This document shows, one piece after another, positions 36,159 to 44,380 of a stretch of DNA of 64,000 nt (position 1 is the stretch's first letter; each line of letters opens with the position of its first letter). Below the pieces are notes generated by a model. That model worked only from the letters and a program-made list of their open reading frames with translations, had not been told where the DNA came from and did no database searches. This DNA comes from Saccharopolyspora_D taberi (GTDB taxonomy: Bacteria > Actinomycetota > Actinomycetes > Mycobacteriales > Pseudonocardiaceae), in contig NZ_BAAAUX010000010.1 of NCBI RefSeq assembly GCF_039534165.1, forward strand, positions 1 through 64,000, written 5' to 3'. Both the position numbers and the translations under genes were made by a program.

Positions 36159-37009
36159 GTTGTCTCCTTCTCCGCTACGACGTCGGTGATGAACCCTGCC
36201 GAATCCTCCGGGCTCATCGCTACCCGTTCGATATCGTCCCGTGCGGAGACGAATGCTTGCACGTCTGTTTCGTCACGCAAGAAGGCCGATGACCTGTGGT
36301 GCTCCAAATGCACCACCGGGCTCGCCTTGCCGAACTCCAACAAGATGAACTGCCCTGCATGTGCGGGCGTCCAACCCGCTGACAACGGGATCACTCGCAG
36401 AACGACGTTCTTCCGCTCGCTCATCTCCAGCAGGAACCGAAGCTGATCCTGGAGCACTTCGCCGTCGCCGATCGGTTGGCGCAGGGCTGTCTCCAGCAGG
36501 AACGCCGAGTACGCAACGGGAGACCGGTGGCGGGTGATGACGTCGCGACGACCGATTCGCATCGCCACGCGTTTGTCGATCTCCGCGGTGGGGAGGCCCG
36601 TCTTCATGATCGCCCGCGCGTAGTCGGCTGTCTGGAGCAGTCCGGGCACGATGCTCGGCGAGACGTTGGTGATCGCGCTCGCGTTCCGCTCGAACTCCAG
36701 CAACGCGGCCATCTGGTCGGCTGCGCCGATCTTGCCCACCGACACCCTGTTCGGCGGCTCGGCGGCGGCTTCCCTGGTCAGCTTCATCAACCGTTCGCGG
36801 GAACGGCCGTTGATCCCAAGCACGGCGCACACCGCCGCGATCGACTCGGTCGACGGCACCCGCTCGCCGCGTTCCCAGCGCACGACCACCGAATGCGAGA
36901 CGTCCAGTATTCGGGCGAGTTTCCGCAGTGTGAGGCCGGATTCGATGCGCGCGTTCCGCAACTCCGATCCGAGAACGTAGGCGAGTGGTGCCGGAGTGGT
37001 CTCATTCAT
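36155..37009 (-). CDS. XRE-family regulator with DUF5753 domain
   Basis: A 284-residue transcription regulator. Residues 10-70 hold an XRE helix-turn-helix (GLTLRKLARILDVSHSVVVR). The remainder is the DUF5753 domain, with SIVPGLLQTADYARAIM and LLEFGKASPVVHLEH. These proteins and their DUF397 partners are numerous in filamentous actinomycetes. ATG 37009 is used rather than 37036. It is divergent from the small cysteine protein at 37141. Confidence 0.9.
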   Translation of the reverse strand: MNETTPAPLAYVLGSELRNARIESGLTLRKLARILDVSHSVVVRWERGERVPSTESIAAVCAVLGINGRSRERLMKLTREAAAEPPNRVSVGKIGAADQMAALLEFERNASAITNVSPSIVPGLLQTADYARAIMKTGLPTAEIDKRVAMRIGRRDVITRHRSPVAYSAFLLETALRQPIGDGEVLQDQLRFLLEMSERKNVVLRVIPLSAGWTPAHAGQFILLEFGKASPVVHLEHHRSSAFLRDETDVQAFVSARDDIERVAMSPEDSAGFITDVVAEKETT

Positions 37010-37140
37010 GCACCACACCCTAAACCGATCACGCATTGGTGTGGCTCACTCAAATGAAGGATTGTTTTGCGGTTTCGGGACCAACATGATTTGGTTCCGA
37101 GACCGTAGGAACTGGCTGTTTTCAGCTGAGAGGATAGGCC

Positions 37141-37368
37141 ATGCCGACCACGCGCAAGTCGTCCGGTCGCCATTTCTGGCTGCCGGTGCCGGACTCCGGC
37201 GGACCCGGCGGCACCCGCCACGCGTTCCGCGGCCCCCGCTGGGACGGCAGCGCGACCGACACCGCCGTGTGCGGCGAGGAGGCCGCACTGGCCCAACCAT
37301 CCGAAATGGACTGGTGCACCTTCCCGACCTGCCGAGCCTGCACCGAGACCCTGAAAGCCGAACCATGA
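37141..37368 (+). CDS. small cysteine-containing zinc-finger-like protein
   Basis: A 75-residue protein. The C-terminal half carries four cysteines in the pattern CGEE...WCTFPTCRAC, suggesting a small metal-binding finger. ATG 37141 follows GAGAGGA. It is divergent from the XRE regulator and overlaps the next ORF by four bases. No named family was recognised. Confidence 0.6.
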   Translation: MPTTRKSSGRHFWLPVPDSGGPGGTRHAFRGPRWDGSATDTAVCGEEAALAQPSEMDWCTFPTCRACTETLKAEP

Positions 37369-37847
37369 CCCGCCCACCCGTGCCCCGCTTGTCCGGCCCC
37401 CACCCGCCCGAGCCCCACCTGTCGGAGCCCCGCCTGTCCGAGATCCACTCGCCCGTGCCTCGCCCGCCCGAGATCCACTCGCCTGTGCCTCGCCCGCCCG
37501 AGACCCGCCGACCCGAGCCCCGCTCGCCCGTGCCTCGCCAGTCCGAGATCCGCCAGTCCGTGCCCCGTCGACCCGAGCCTCGCTCGCCCGAGATCCGCCT
37601 GTCCGTGCCCCGCCTGTCCGTGCCCCGCCTGTCCGTGCCCCGCCTGTCCGCGCCCCGCTCGTCCGCGCCTCGCCCGCCCGAGACCCACTCGCCCGACCTG
37701 ACCTGGCCCGACGGCACCCCGGTCGACCCCGATCCGGACGGCCTCGCCCCCGAGGACCAGGCGTGGCTGGTGAACGCGGTGACCCCGTGGTCCCTGCCGA
37801 GCCAAGAGATGGCGAACCGCATCATCGAACGCGTCCGAGCCCTCTAG
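37365..37847 (+). CDS. proline/arginine repeat protein with conserved-looking C-terminus
   Basis: A 160-residue ORF coupled to the preceding small protein (ATGA). The first 108 residues are a five-residue repeat built around PRLSV, PRPPE and similar units. The last 50 residues are non-repetitive (TPVDPDPDGLAPEDQAWLVN) and look like a genuine domain. The repeat comes from a 15-bp array that also gives open frames on the minus strand, so the reading strand is not certain. Function is unknown. Confidence 0.45.
   Translation: MTRPPVPRLSGPHPPEPHLSEPRLSEIHSPVPRPPEIHSPVPRPPETRRPEPRSPVPRQSEIRQSVPRRPEPRSPEIRLSVPRLSVPRLSVPRLSAPRSSAPRPPETHSPDLTWPDGTPVDPDPDGLAPEDQAWLVNAVTPWSLPSQEMANRIIERVRAL
37385..37690. 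repeat. 15-bp tandem repeat array, left block
   Basis: About twenty degenerate copies of a 15-base unit such as CGCCTGTCCGTGCCC run through this stretch. Near 37600-37660 four copies are almost identical. The unit equals five codons and keeps both strands open. Confidence 0.85.
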
Positions 37848-37854
37848 CCCCGCG

Positions 37855-37975
37855 CTTCTTGCCCCTGGCCCGGCAAGTCTCGGCCCCGCATGTCCTGCCC
37901 CCGCAAGTCCTGCCCCCGCAAGTCCCGGCCCGGCAAGTCCTGGCCCCCAAGTCCCGGTCCGGCGCCGGGAACCTC
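37855..37975. repeat. 15-bp tandem repeat array, right block
   Basis: A second 15-base array with units close to CCCCGCAAGTCCTGC follows the non-repetitive part of the proline-rich ORF. On the minus strand it would read GRDLRGQDLRGQD, resembling pentapeptide repeats. No convincing gene was found over it. Confidence 0.75.
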
Positions 37976-38130
37976 CCCCTCGCTCGGCGCCGAACCGCAC
38001 GGCCGGGAGGCGCAGCGCCCCCCGGCGCGCCTCCCGGCCGTACCCAGCAAGCTAAGCCGCATCCGACGAGCCCGGCCGCAGCCTAAAAGCCCGGCCCCAC
38101 CCCAAAAGCCCGCCCCAGCCCCCCAAACCC

Positions 38131-38589
38131 TCAGCCCACCGGCCAGTTCAACTCGGTCCGCAGCGTCCCCGGATCCACGTCCGGACCGGGCTCGGTCAGG
38201 TACACCTCCCAGAACACCGACCCCGGCGTCAGCCCCTGCTCACCGATCCACGTCCCCAACCGCTCCCACGAAGTCCCCAGCCCGTCGAAAGCCCCCTCGT
38301 GCACGAGCCGCGCGACCCGCCCCGACGGCAGCGACCCCGCCACCACGTCACCGGTCGGCTCCACCGGCCGCCCGGTCGGAAAACCCACCTCCAACTCCGC
38401 GGTCTCGCCGGGAATCCCGTGGTAGAGCCCGAAAGCCGGCCCGGTCGGCGCCAACGACTGGGCGGCCAGCGTCCGTCCGATTTCCTGGAATGACCGGTCG
38501 TAGAAGTCCGCGATCTCGCTCATCCGCACGGTGCCGCGGATGACGGCGGTCGTGGTCGCGTCGGTGGTGGTCAGTTCCGGTTCCGCCAT
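38131..38589 (-). CDS. GyrI-like effector-binding domain protein
   Basis: A 152-residue single-domain protein of the GyrI/BmrR effector-binding fold. Typical elements are the N-terminal TTAVIRGTVRMSEIADFYDR, GPAFGLYHGI and the acidic core EVGFPTG. The terminal SVFWEVYLTEPGPD segment matches the family. Such proteins bind hydrophobic cations or drugs; no DNA-binding domain is attached. It is divergent from the DinB-like gene. Confidence 0.75.
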   Translation of the reverse strand: MAEPELTTTDATTTAVIRGTVRMSEIADFYDRSFQEIGRTLAAQSLAPTGPAFGLYHGIPGETAELEVGFPTGRPVEPTGDVVAGSLPSGRVARLVHEGAFDGLGTSWERLGTWIGEQGLTPGSVFWEVYLTEPGPDVDPGTLRTELNWPVG

Positions 38590-38717
38590 GTCTGCCTCCC
38601 CAAATCGGTGGATCCGACCGTAACGAGAATCCCCGTCAACGCAGGCCAGATATAGGACATGATCAGACCTACATGACCTCTAAGCTCCGGAACATCCGAG
38701 AACGAGAGAGGCCGACC

Positions 38718-39224
38718 ATGACCCAGACCCTCAGCCGTGAGCGCACCGACCTGCTGGATTCGCTCGCCAACCAGTGGCACAACCTGCTCATCACCATGCG
38801 CGGCCTCACCGACGAGCAGGCGGCCACCCGCAGCACGGTCAGCGAGCTGACCCTCGGCGGAATCCTCAACCACCTCATCAACTGCGAGCGCGGCTGGACG
38901 CGCCTCATGCTCGAAGGCGGCGACTGGCCCGAAGGAATGCTCGACCCGGACCAGTACCGGATGCCGGAGGGCGCGACTCTGGACGGTCTGCTCGCCGAGT
39001 ACGCCGAAGTAAACCGGGCCACCGCCGATGCCGTGACAACGGTCGATCTCGACAAGGAAATCGCGCTTCCGCGCGCCCCGTGGTCCCCGCCCGAGACCAT
39101 TTACTGGTCGGCCCGGCGCATCATCCAGCACATTCTCAAGGAAATCGCCCAGCATTCCGGTCACGCCGACATCATCCGCGAATACCTGGACGGCGCGAAC
39201 ACCACGATGCAAATGGGCGCCTAG
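38718..39224 (+). CDS. DinB-family protein (DUF664)
   Basis: A 168-residue four-helix bundle protein of the DinB/mycothiol-dependent superfamily. The metal-site histidines are in ILNHLINCERGW (near 54-65) and IAQHSGHADIIREYLDG (near 146-162). These proteins often use mycothiol as partner thiol. ATG 38718 with AGAGAGG is preferred to ATG 38673. Confidence 0.85.
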   Translation: MTQTLSRERTDLLDSLANQWHNLLITMRGLTDEQAATRSTVSELTLGGILNHLINCERGWTRLMLEGGDWPEGMLDPDQYRMPEGATLDGLLAEYAEVNRATADAVTTVDLDKEIALPRAPWSPPETIYWSARRIIQHILKEIAQHSGHADIIREYLDGANTTMQMGA

Positions 39225-39234
39225 GAAACCACGA

Positions 39235-39274
39235 AAGTCCGGTGGCGGCTTCTGACCGAACCGCCACCGGACTT
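39235..39274. terminator. bidirectional terminator after DinB-like gene
   Basis: AAGTCCGGTGGCGG (39235-39248) and CCGCCACCGGACTT (39261-39274) form a perfect 14-bp stem with a 12-base loop. It lies ten bases past the DinB-like stop. Confidence 0.85.
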
Positions 39275-39277
39275 CAT

Positions 39278-39445
39278 TCACCGGATCAGCCGTAGCTTGA
39301 TCTCGGGCAGCTGCTCCTTGCCCTCGGTGTTGTTGAACGCGCAGCCGGTCGGGCCCATAACGCCGACCGTGCCGCCGCAGGGCAGTCGGTCGCGCCACTC
39401 GCGCATGTCGTTGTAGTAGCCCGCCTGGTCCGACGGCCACGTCAC
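39278..39445 (-). CDS. possible 55-residue small protein
   Basis: A short minus-strand frame starting at GTG 39445 contains GYYNDMREWRDRLPCGG and ends EIKLRLIR. Composition is protein-like, with two cysteines and mixed charges, but there is no recognised family and no strong ribosome site. It could also be the end of a decayed longer gene; the frame upstream closes with TAA. The DinB-like gene's terminator lies just beyond its stop. Confidence 0.3.
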   Translation of the reverse strand: MTWPSDQAGYYNDMREWRDRLPCGGTVGVMGPTGCAFNNTEGKEQLPEIKLRLIR

Positions 39446-39617
39446 CGCTGCGCGGCCACCGCGACCGCCACCAAACCTCTGATTCGCACTTCGTCCCGGC
39501 GACTGAGGTCTTTAGTCGCGGGCGGGGTGGAACTTTCGTCGACTACCAGTTGTCCGAACTGACCAGGACCCACCGAGCCCCGGGGTCCGGCACTCCCGCG
39601 CACGGGGCCTTCGTCGG

Positions 39618-39848
39618 TTAGTAGCCCGTCAGCTCCGAGCACACCTCGTCCGCGGTGAGGTTGTGCAGGGACGCGCAGGCGGTGTGGGTCGCCACGACCC
39701 CGGTCCGCCGGCAGAGCTGCTGGTGCTGGCCGTCAGGCGTGAAGCCGCGCGACGCCAGGTGCTCCCGCATCACTTCGTGGGCGCGGTCGCCGGTCGCGAA
39801 CAGGTACCGGGAGCAGCCACCGGAGCCGCAGCCGCCGTATCCGGCCAT
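39618..39848 (-). CDS. small cysteine-rich protein
   Basis: A 76-residue protein with five cysteines (7, 12, 46, 58 and 70) and a glycine-rich start MAGYGGCGSGGCSRY. The middle is helical (GDRAHEVMREHLASRG). ATG 39848 has a weak CAGGAC upstream. A metal or disulfide role is possible; no family was recognised. It lies near the EccC-like cluster but is separated from it by the Clp-N remnant. Confidence 0.55.
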   Translation of the reverse strand: MAGYGGCGSGGCSRYLFATGDRAHEVMREHLASRGFTPDGQHQQLCRRTGVVATHTACASLHNLTADEVCSELTGY

Positions 39849-39887
39849 TGTCCTGATCTTGCCGAGGGGCGTCCTGATCTTTCGTGA

Positions 39888-40407
39888 AATGCGGTCAGGG
39901 CGACCGGCCTGCCGGTCTCGGCTCTCTGCAAGCGGGCGCGAGCGGACGGCGCCGCTGCCGTCGGAACCGAACACCTGCTGCACGGCATGCTCGCCGAGGG
40001 CACCAACCTCCCCCTGCACGTCCTGCGCACCGTGGAGATCGAGCCGGACCAGGTCCGGCGAGCGTTGGAGACCGCTCCCGCCGAACCCGCCCGCGACGCA
40101 GTTCAGCGGCCCGGCCGCCAACGCGCTGGAGCTGACCGTCACCGAAGCGCTTTCGCCGGGCCACAACTACGTCGGCTGCGAGCACCTGCTGCTCGGCCTG
40201 GCAGGCGAACCCGACGGAACCGCCGGGCAGGTCCTGCGCGAACTGGGCGCGGATCAGCGGTCGGTCCGACGCGCCGTCGTGGCCGCGCTCAGCGGTTACG
40301 TCGACCTGCGCACCCAGACCAGCGGCCAGCAGGACCCGGCGGCGGCGATCGCCGCGGTCGTCAAGCGGGAACTAGCGCCGGTCCCAGAGCGGATCGAGCA
40401 CGACTAG
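39888..40407 (+). pseudogene. frameshifted Clp N-terminal domain remnant
   Basis: Two Clp-N repeats are readable in different frames. The first, AAAVGTEHLLHGMLAEG, runs in one frame to about 40095. The second, GHNYVGCEHLLLGLAGEPDG, continues in another frame to the stop at 40407. One extra base near 40090-40105 would explain the change. No start codon with a ribosome site fits the first frame, so the 5-prime end is also lost. ClpN domains bind substrates or adaptors for ClpA/C-type unfoldases. The real alternative is a sequencing error in an intact 180-residue protein. Confidence 0.6.
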
Positions 40408-40802
40408 GACCTCGGCTTGTTCCGACGTTGCATCAGCGATCCCGCCGACCAGCGGGTCTTGTCCAGGGACTGCCGAAGCTGCATGTAGGAGTCGTGGAGC
40501 GCGCGGCGCGACTGCTCGGGCGTCACGGGAGGCGCGGACCGGTCCGGCTCGGGCAGGTTCGTGACCTCCAGCCACCGCTCGTCCCACAGTTGCTCCAAGG
40601 CGACGTTCCAGCGGCCCTGGATCTCCTTGACCAGCTTCTCGTGCTCCTCGTCGGCCTGCTGCTTGCGCGTTTCCCCCGCGGCGACGGACTTCTCCAGCTC
40701 CGCCGCCTTCTCCCGCTCGTGGCGGCGCATCCGCTGCGCGGCGGCGGTCGCGGTGGCCGCGATCTCCTTGTACCGGACGGCGGCCGGGACGTGTTCGGTC
40801 AC
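40404..40802 (-). CDS. 132-residue coiled-coil protein of the EccC-like cluster
   Basis: A charged, mostly helical protein. The first 70 residues are rich in Ala, Glu, Lys and Arg with heptad-like spacing (RRHEREKAAELEKSVAAGE). The second half has two tryptophans in EQLWDERWLEVTN. GTG 40802 overlaps the stop of the ATPase gene by four bases, so they are co-translated. No family was recognised; a structural partner of the ATPase is inferred from context. Confidence 0.65.
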   Translation of the reverse strand: MTEHVPAAVRYKEIAATATAAAQRMRRHEREKAAELEKSVAAGETRKQQADEEHEKLVKEIQGRWNVALEQLWDERWLEVTNLPEPDRSAPPVTPEQSRRALHDSYMQLRQSLDKTRWSAGSLMQRRNKPRS

Positions 40803-43570
40803 GCGGCACCTCCCGCGGTCGCGCCGTCGAGGTCGAACGGCAGCACGACCTCCGGCTGGGAATGGGTGGAGCGGTCGAAGAACAGCCCGCGCCGGGCGCG
40901 TGGCGACCAGTTGACGACCTGCCCGGCGGCGAAGGTCAGCAGCTCCTGGCCGTGCACGTCGAACGCGACCCACGCGCCGATGTCGTCCACCGGGCCCATC
41001 CCGAGGGTGTTCTTGACCCGCTGCGCGCTGCGCCACCAGCCGATGACGTGGACGTGCGATTCCGGGCCCTGCTTGAGGATTTTGCGCAGGTGGTCCAGCG
41101 CGCTGATCCGGGTCGTCGGATCCTTGCGCTCCAGCGCGGTCTGCGCGGCGTCGGCGGCGTAGAGCACGAGCACGTGCGGCACCGAGTCCGAGGTCGAACC
41201 GTCGAGCTTCTCCGCCAGCGTGGTCACCGCCGCCTCGATGCCGTCCATGCCGACCAGCTCCGCCTCGTGGCCCTCGTCGTGCAGAGCAGCGAGCAGCGCC
41301 CGCACGTCGTCGTCGGCGTCGTCGACCAGACCGGCGATCGTGAACCGGATCCCGCCCGGCCGGTGCTGGCGGGCCAGCGACAGCGCCGCCGCGCCCAGCA
41401 CGCTCGCCGCGTCGATCCGCACCGAGCCGATCACCGCGATGTTGCGGCCGGGGGAGCGGGCGAGCTCCACCGCCGCGGCCGTGCCGTCGACGTCGATGAC
41501 CTGCCCGAGCAGCGCCCTCGGCGGCTGCTCCGACGGCTCCAGCCGCCGGAAGTCCTCCAGCGCCGCGAGCGCGGGCAGGTGCGAACCGTCGAACAGCCGC
41601 GGCGGCGCGGACTGCGGATCACGCCGCTCCCACAGGCGTTGCTGCAGATCGTCGAAGGTGTGCTTGGCGGTGGCGTCCGGGATGCGCGCGATCTCGTTGC
41701 CGTGCTTGACACCCGACTCGTGGTTGATCACCGCGTGCCAGCGGGGCAGCTCCATCGCCGCGGTGTTCTGCTCGACCAGCACCCGCCGCGCCTTCGGCAG
41801 CGCGATCCGCAGGATGAACTGCTCGAAGATCGCCGGCTTGCCCCAGAACGCCTCGATCCCGGACACGTCCTGGCTGGCCAGCACCAGGTGGATGCCCTGC
41901 GACCGCCCGCGCCGCGCCACGTCCTCCAGCAGCGTGGTCGCCTGCGCCGACACCGTGTCGCGCTCGGCGAACAGGTACTGGAACTCGTCGATCACCGCGA
42001 CGATCCGCGGCCACCGGCCGTCCGGGTCCTCGGCGCGCAGCTCTTCGAGCTTGGTGACCTCGTGCTCCTTGGCCGCGTCCGCCCGCCGCCGCATCTCCGC
42101 GGACAGGAACCGCAGCAGCGCCAGCCCGAACTCGCGGTCGGCGTTGACGTTGACCCCGACCAGCTGCGCGTGCGGCAGCCAGCTCGGATCCCGCCTGCCC
42201 GGCGTGAACTGGGCGAAGGACACGCCCTCCTTGAAGTCCAGCAGGTACAGCTCCAGCTCGTCCGGCGAGTACCGCGAGGCCATCCCGGCGAGCATCCCGT
42301 ACAGGAAGTTCGTCTTGCCCGACCCGCTCGGCCCGCCGATCAGCGTGTGCGGGCTGGCATCGCCCAGCGTCACCCACACCGGCTCGCCCTCGGCGAACCC
42401 GACCGGCGCCTGCAACCCGGACATCGAGCGCTGCGTCCACAGCTGCTCGGGAACCAGGTCGTCGAAGGTCCGCACCCGCGCGCGGCGGGCGAGGAACGAC
42501 TCCGCGATGGCCGAACACGCCTTGGTGACGGCGTTTCCGGGCGGCGAGTCGTCGAGGTGCACCAGCGCCTCGGGCCCGGTCATGCTGGTGCGCGCGGTTT
42601 CGGCGTCGAGGACCGAGACCGACTCGATGGCGCTGTTGACCGTCAGCGGCAGCTCGACGATCACGAGCTGGATGCCGCAGGCCAGCCCGTTGCGCGCGAT
42701 GCGCTGGAGCTGTTGCTGCTGCTCCTCGCGCAGCGGCTCGCCGTCGCCGAACAGCACCGCGATCCGCCACGGCTCGGTGCGGTGACCGGTCTCGGCGGCC
42801 AGCGCCCGCAACGAGGTGTGCCCGCCCATCAACGCGCCGGTGTGGATCCGGCGGATGTGGTCCGACAGCGCCTCCAGCATCTCGTCCAGCCGCGTCGGGT
42901 CGTGCGCGGTGAGCAGCCCGGCCCTGGTCAGCGGGTAGAGGCCGGGCAGCGTGCTGGTGAGCTGGGCGACGTCCCAGATGTGCACCCGGACCAGGCCGGG
43001 CTGGAAGTGGCTGAGCACCCGCAGCAGCAGGTTCTGCACCAGCACCTCGGCCGCCTCCCGGGTGTCCGGGCGGGTGGTGATCCGCAGGTGCGCCTCGTCG
43101 AGCAGCGGGAGCGCGGCCGGGAACGGTTGCGGTGCGGGGGAATCCGGCACCACGGCGGTGCCGATCCGCCACAGCTCCGGCGCGGGCGCGGTGGCGTCGG
43201 CGGTGCCGACCTCGCCGAGCCAGTCCGGCCAGGGCAGGCCGGCGGTGCCGGGCGCGGCGGCGGTGACCAGGTCGGTCAGGGCGGAGGGGCCGCCCGCGGT
43301 CCAGTCCGCGTAGACCTCGTCGCGTTCGCGCAGCGCGTCGGCGAGCGCGGCGTCGAAGGCGGGACTGGGCGTTGCGTCGAACTGCCCCGGATCCCGCGCG
43401 GCCTCGGCGGCCCCGGCCTGCGCGATCCGCAGCGCGAACCGCTCCCGCTCGATGTCGGCGTGGATCCGGTCGCGCTCGTTCTCGGCGGCGCCCAGTGCGG
43501 TGGCGACGTCGGCGCTCAGGCGGGTGTAGGCCGCTTCGATCCGAGCCCGGCGCTCGTTACGTTTACGCAC
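40799..43570 (-). CDS. EccC/FtsK-SpoIIIE-like ATPase
   Basis: A 923-residue ATPase. The N-terminal 80 residues are a charged coiled coil, followed by a domain of about 300 residues. The FtsK/SpoIIIE motor has Walker A GGPSGSGKT at 412-420 and Walker B RIVAVIDEF at 522-530, followed by the conserved LASQDVSG sensor. A second nucleotide-binding-like domain (near 700-870) lacks the Walker lysine (AVIGSVRIDA), as in the degenerate domains of EccC. There is no transmembrane helix, unlike classical EccCa. GTG 43570 follows GAGGTGGGG. Two small helical genes lie directly upstream. Secretion or DNA movement are both possible. Confidence 0.75.
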   Translation of the reverse strand: MRKRNERRARIEAAYTRLSADVATALGAAENERDRIHADIERERFALRIAQAGAAEAARDPGQFDATPSPAFDAALADALRERDEVYADWTAGGPSALTDLVTAAAPGTAGLPWPDWLGEVGTADATAPAPELWRIGTAVVPDSPAPQPFPAALPLLDEAHLRITTRPDTREAAEVLVQNLLLRVLSHFQPGLVRVHIWDVAQLTSTLPGLYPLTRAGLLTAHDPTRLDEMLEALSDHIRRIHTGALMGGHTSLRALAAETGHRTEPWRIAVLFGDGEPLREEQQQQLQRIARNGLACGIQLVIVELPLTVNSAIESVSVLDAETARTSMTGPEALVHLDDSPPGNAVTKACSAIAESFLARRARVRTFDDLVPEQLWTQRSMSGLQAPVGFAEGEPVWVTLGDASPHTLIGGPSGSGKTNFLYGMLAGMASRYSPDELELYLLDFKEGVSFAQFTPGRRDPSWLPHAQLVGVNVNADREFGLALLRFLSAEMRRRADAAKEHEVTKLEELRAEDPDGRWPRIVAVIDEFQYLFAERDTVSAQATTLLEDVARRGRSQGIHLVLASQDVSGIEAFWGKPAIFEQFILRIALPKARRVLVEQNTAAMELPRWHAVINHESGVKHGNEIARIPDATAKHTFDDLQQRLWERRDPQSAPPRLFDGSHLPALAALEDFRRLEPSEQPPRALLGQVIDVDGTAAAVELARSPGRNIAVIGSVRIDAASVLGAAALSLARQHRPGGIRFTIAGLVDDADDDVRALLAALHDEGHEAELVGMDGIEAAVTTLAEKLDGSTSDSVPHVLVLYAADAAQTALERKDPTTRISALDHLRKILKQGPESHVHVIGWWRSAQRVKNTLGMGPVDDIGAWVAFDVHGQELLTFAAGQVVNWSPRARRGLFFDRSTHSQPEVVLPFDLDGATAGGAA

Positions 43571-43681
43571 ACCCCACCTCGGTACCTGAGTTACTGACCG
43601 TGAGCAAACTACCACTCAGCAGCAGGTGGAACCGAAGGCCAGTGAGCGGAATTCACGTGACGCCACGCTCACTTCGCGCAG

Positions 43682-43933
43682 CTACAGCTGGGTGACGAAA
43701 CCACGCAACGTGTCGACCGCGTGGTCCACCAGCCCCTGCGTGCGCTCGATCTGGTCGTCGGCCCGGCGCAGCCCCGGCGGCACGACTGTCTCCGGGTGTT
43801 CCGGATCGAGCCCGGCCAGCGCGGACTGCGCCTCTGCCAACGACTTCCGGCTCTGCACCAGCTGGCCGCGCACCTGGTCGAGGCGCTCCTCCACCTGGCG
43901 CAGCGCCTCGACGAGTTCACCCAGCGCGGACAC
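43682..43933 (-). CDS. 83-residue helical protein upstream of EccC-like ATPase
   Basis: Two helices are predicted from the pattern: MSALGELVEALRQVEERLDQ and a second near 55-80 (DQIERTQGLVDHAVDTLRGF), joined by a proline-containing loop. Size and helix-loop-helix form recall WXG100 secreted proteins, but no WXG motif is present. It lies three bases after the 86-residue gene and 110 bases before the ATPase start. Confidence 0.65.
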   Translation of the reverse strand: MSALGELVEALRQVEERLDQVRGQLVQSRKSLAEAQSALAGLDPEHPETVVPPGLRRADDQIERTQGLVDHAVDTLRGFVTQL

Positions 43934-43936
43934 CGG

Positions 43937-44197
43937 TTACAGCCGCCCCGCGTAGCCCTCGGCGGAGGTGATGCTCGCGTTGATCGTGCCCTGCACGCCC
44001 GCGAGGCTCTGCGCGGCCTCGGCGAGCATGCCGGTGGCGTGCGCGATCTCCTCCTGGCTGCTGCCCTGGGTGGCGGCCGCGAGGGCCTGCTGGGCTTCTT
44101 CCAGGGCGAGAGTGGCCTGTTGCAGGGCGGCGATGCTCTCCGACGCCTTCTGGTTCGCCAGCGCGATGCCCGCGCGAACCTCTTCCACGCCTGCCAT
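43937..44197 (-). CDS. 86-residue helical protein upstream of EccC-like ATPase
   Basis: The protein is almost all helix: MAGVEEVRAGIALANQKASE, a middle helix rich in Ala and Gln, a GSSQEE loop, and a last helix ending SITSAEGYAGRL. Length and position suggest a partner of the 83-residue protein, perhaps a heterodimer. The three 22-bp direct repeats lie upstream at 44305-44370. Confidence 0.65.
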   Translation of the reverse strand: MAGVEEVRAGIALANQKASESIAALQQATLALEEAQQALAAATQGSSQEEIAHATGMLAEAAQSLAGVQGTINASITSAEGYAGRL

Positions 44198-44304
44198 CGG
44201 TTAGTGGCCCTCCGGGTGCACATGTTGGGGAAGAACTGCGGTAGCGGTGCCCAAGTTAGCGCCCACCCCGAGGTGCCCCGCACCCAGGTCCGCAACGTTG
44301 GCGA

Positions 44305-44370
44305 TGCCTCGGGCTTCCGGGCATGTAGCCTCGGGTTTCCCGACATGTAGCCTGGGTTTTCCCGACATGT
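44305..44370. promoter_or_regulatory. three 22-bp direct repeats upstream of the small helical genes
   Basis: Units at 44305-44326, 44327-44348 and 44349-44370 are head to tail without spacers. The shared pattern is GCCT-GGG-TTCC-G-CATGT, with CATGT at exactly 22-base spacing (44322, 44344, 44366). This puts sites on the same DNA face. They lie 108-173 bases before the 86-residue gene and may be regulator sites or iteron-like. Confidence 0.75.
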
Positions 44371-44380
44371 GAACGCGAAT

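Noticed and set aside
35967..39848. prophage or genomic island around the XRE regulator
   Set aside because: No integrase, attachment site, tRNA or phage structural gene is present; the DUF5753/DUF397 pair is a common chromosomal set in these organisms.
44305..44370. CRISPR array
   Set aside because: The three units adjoin without spacers and there are no cas genes.
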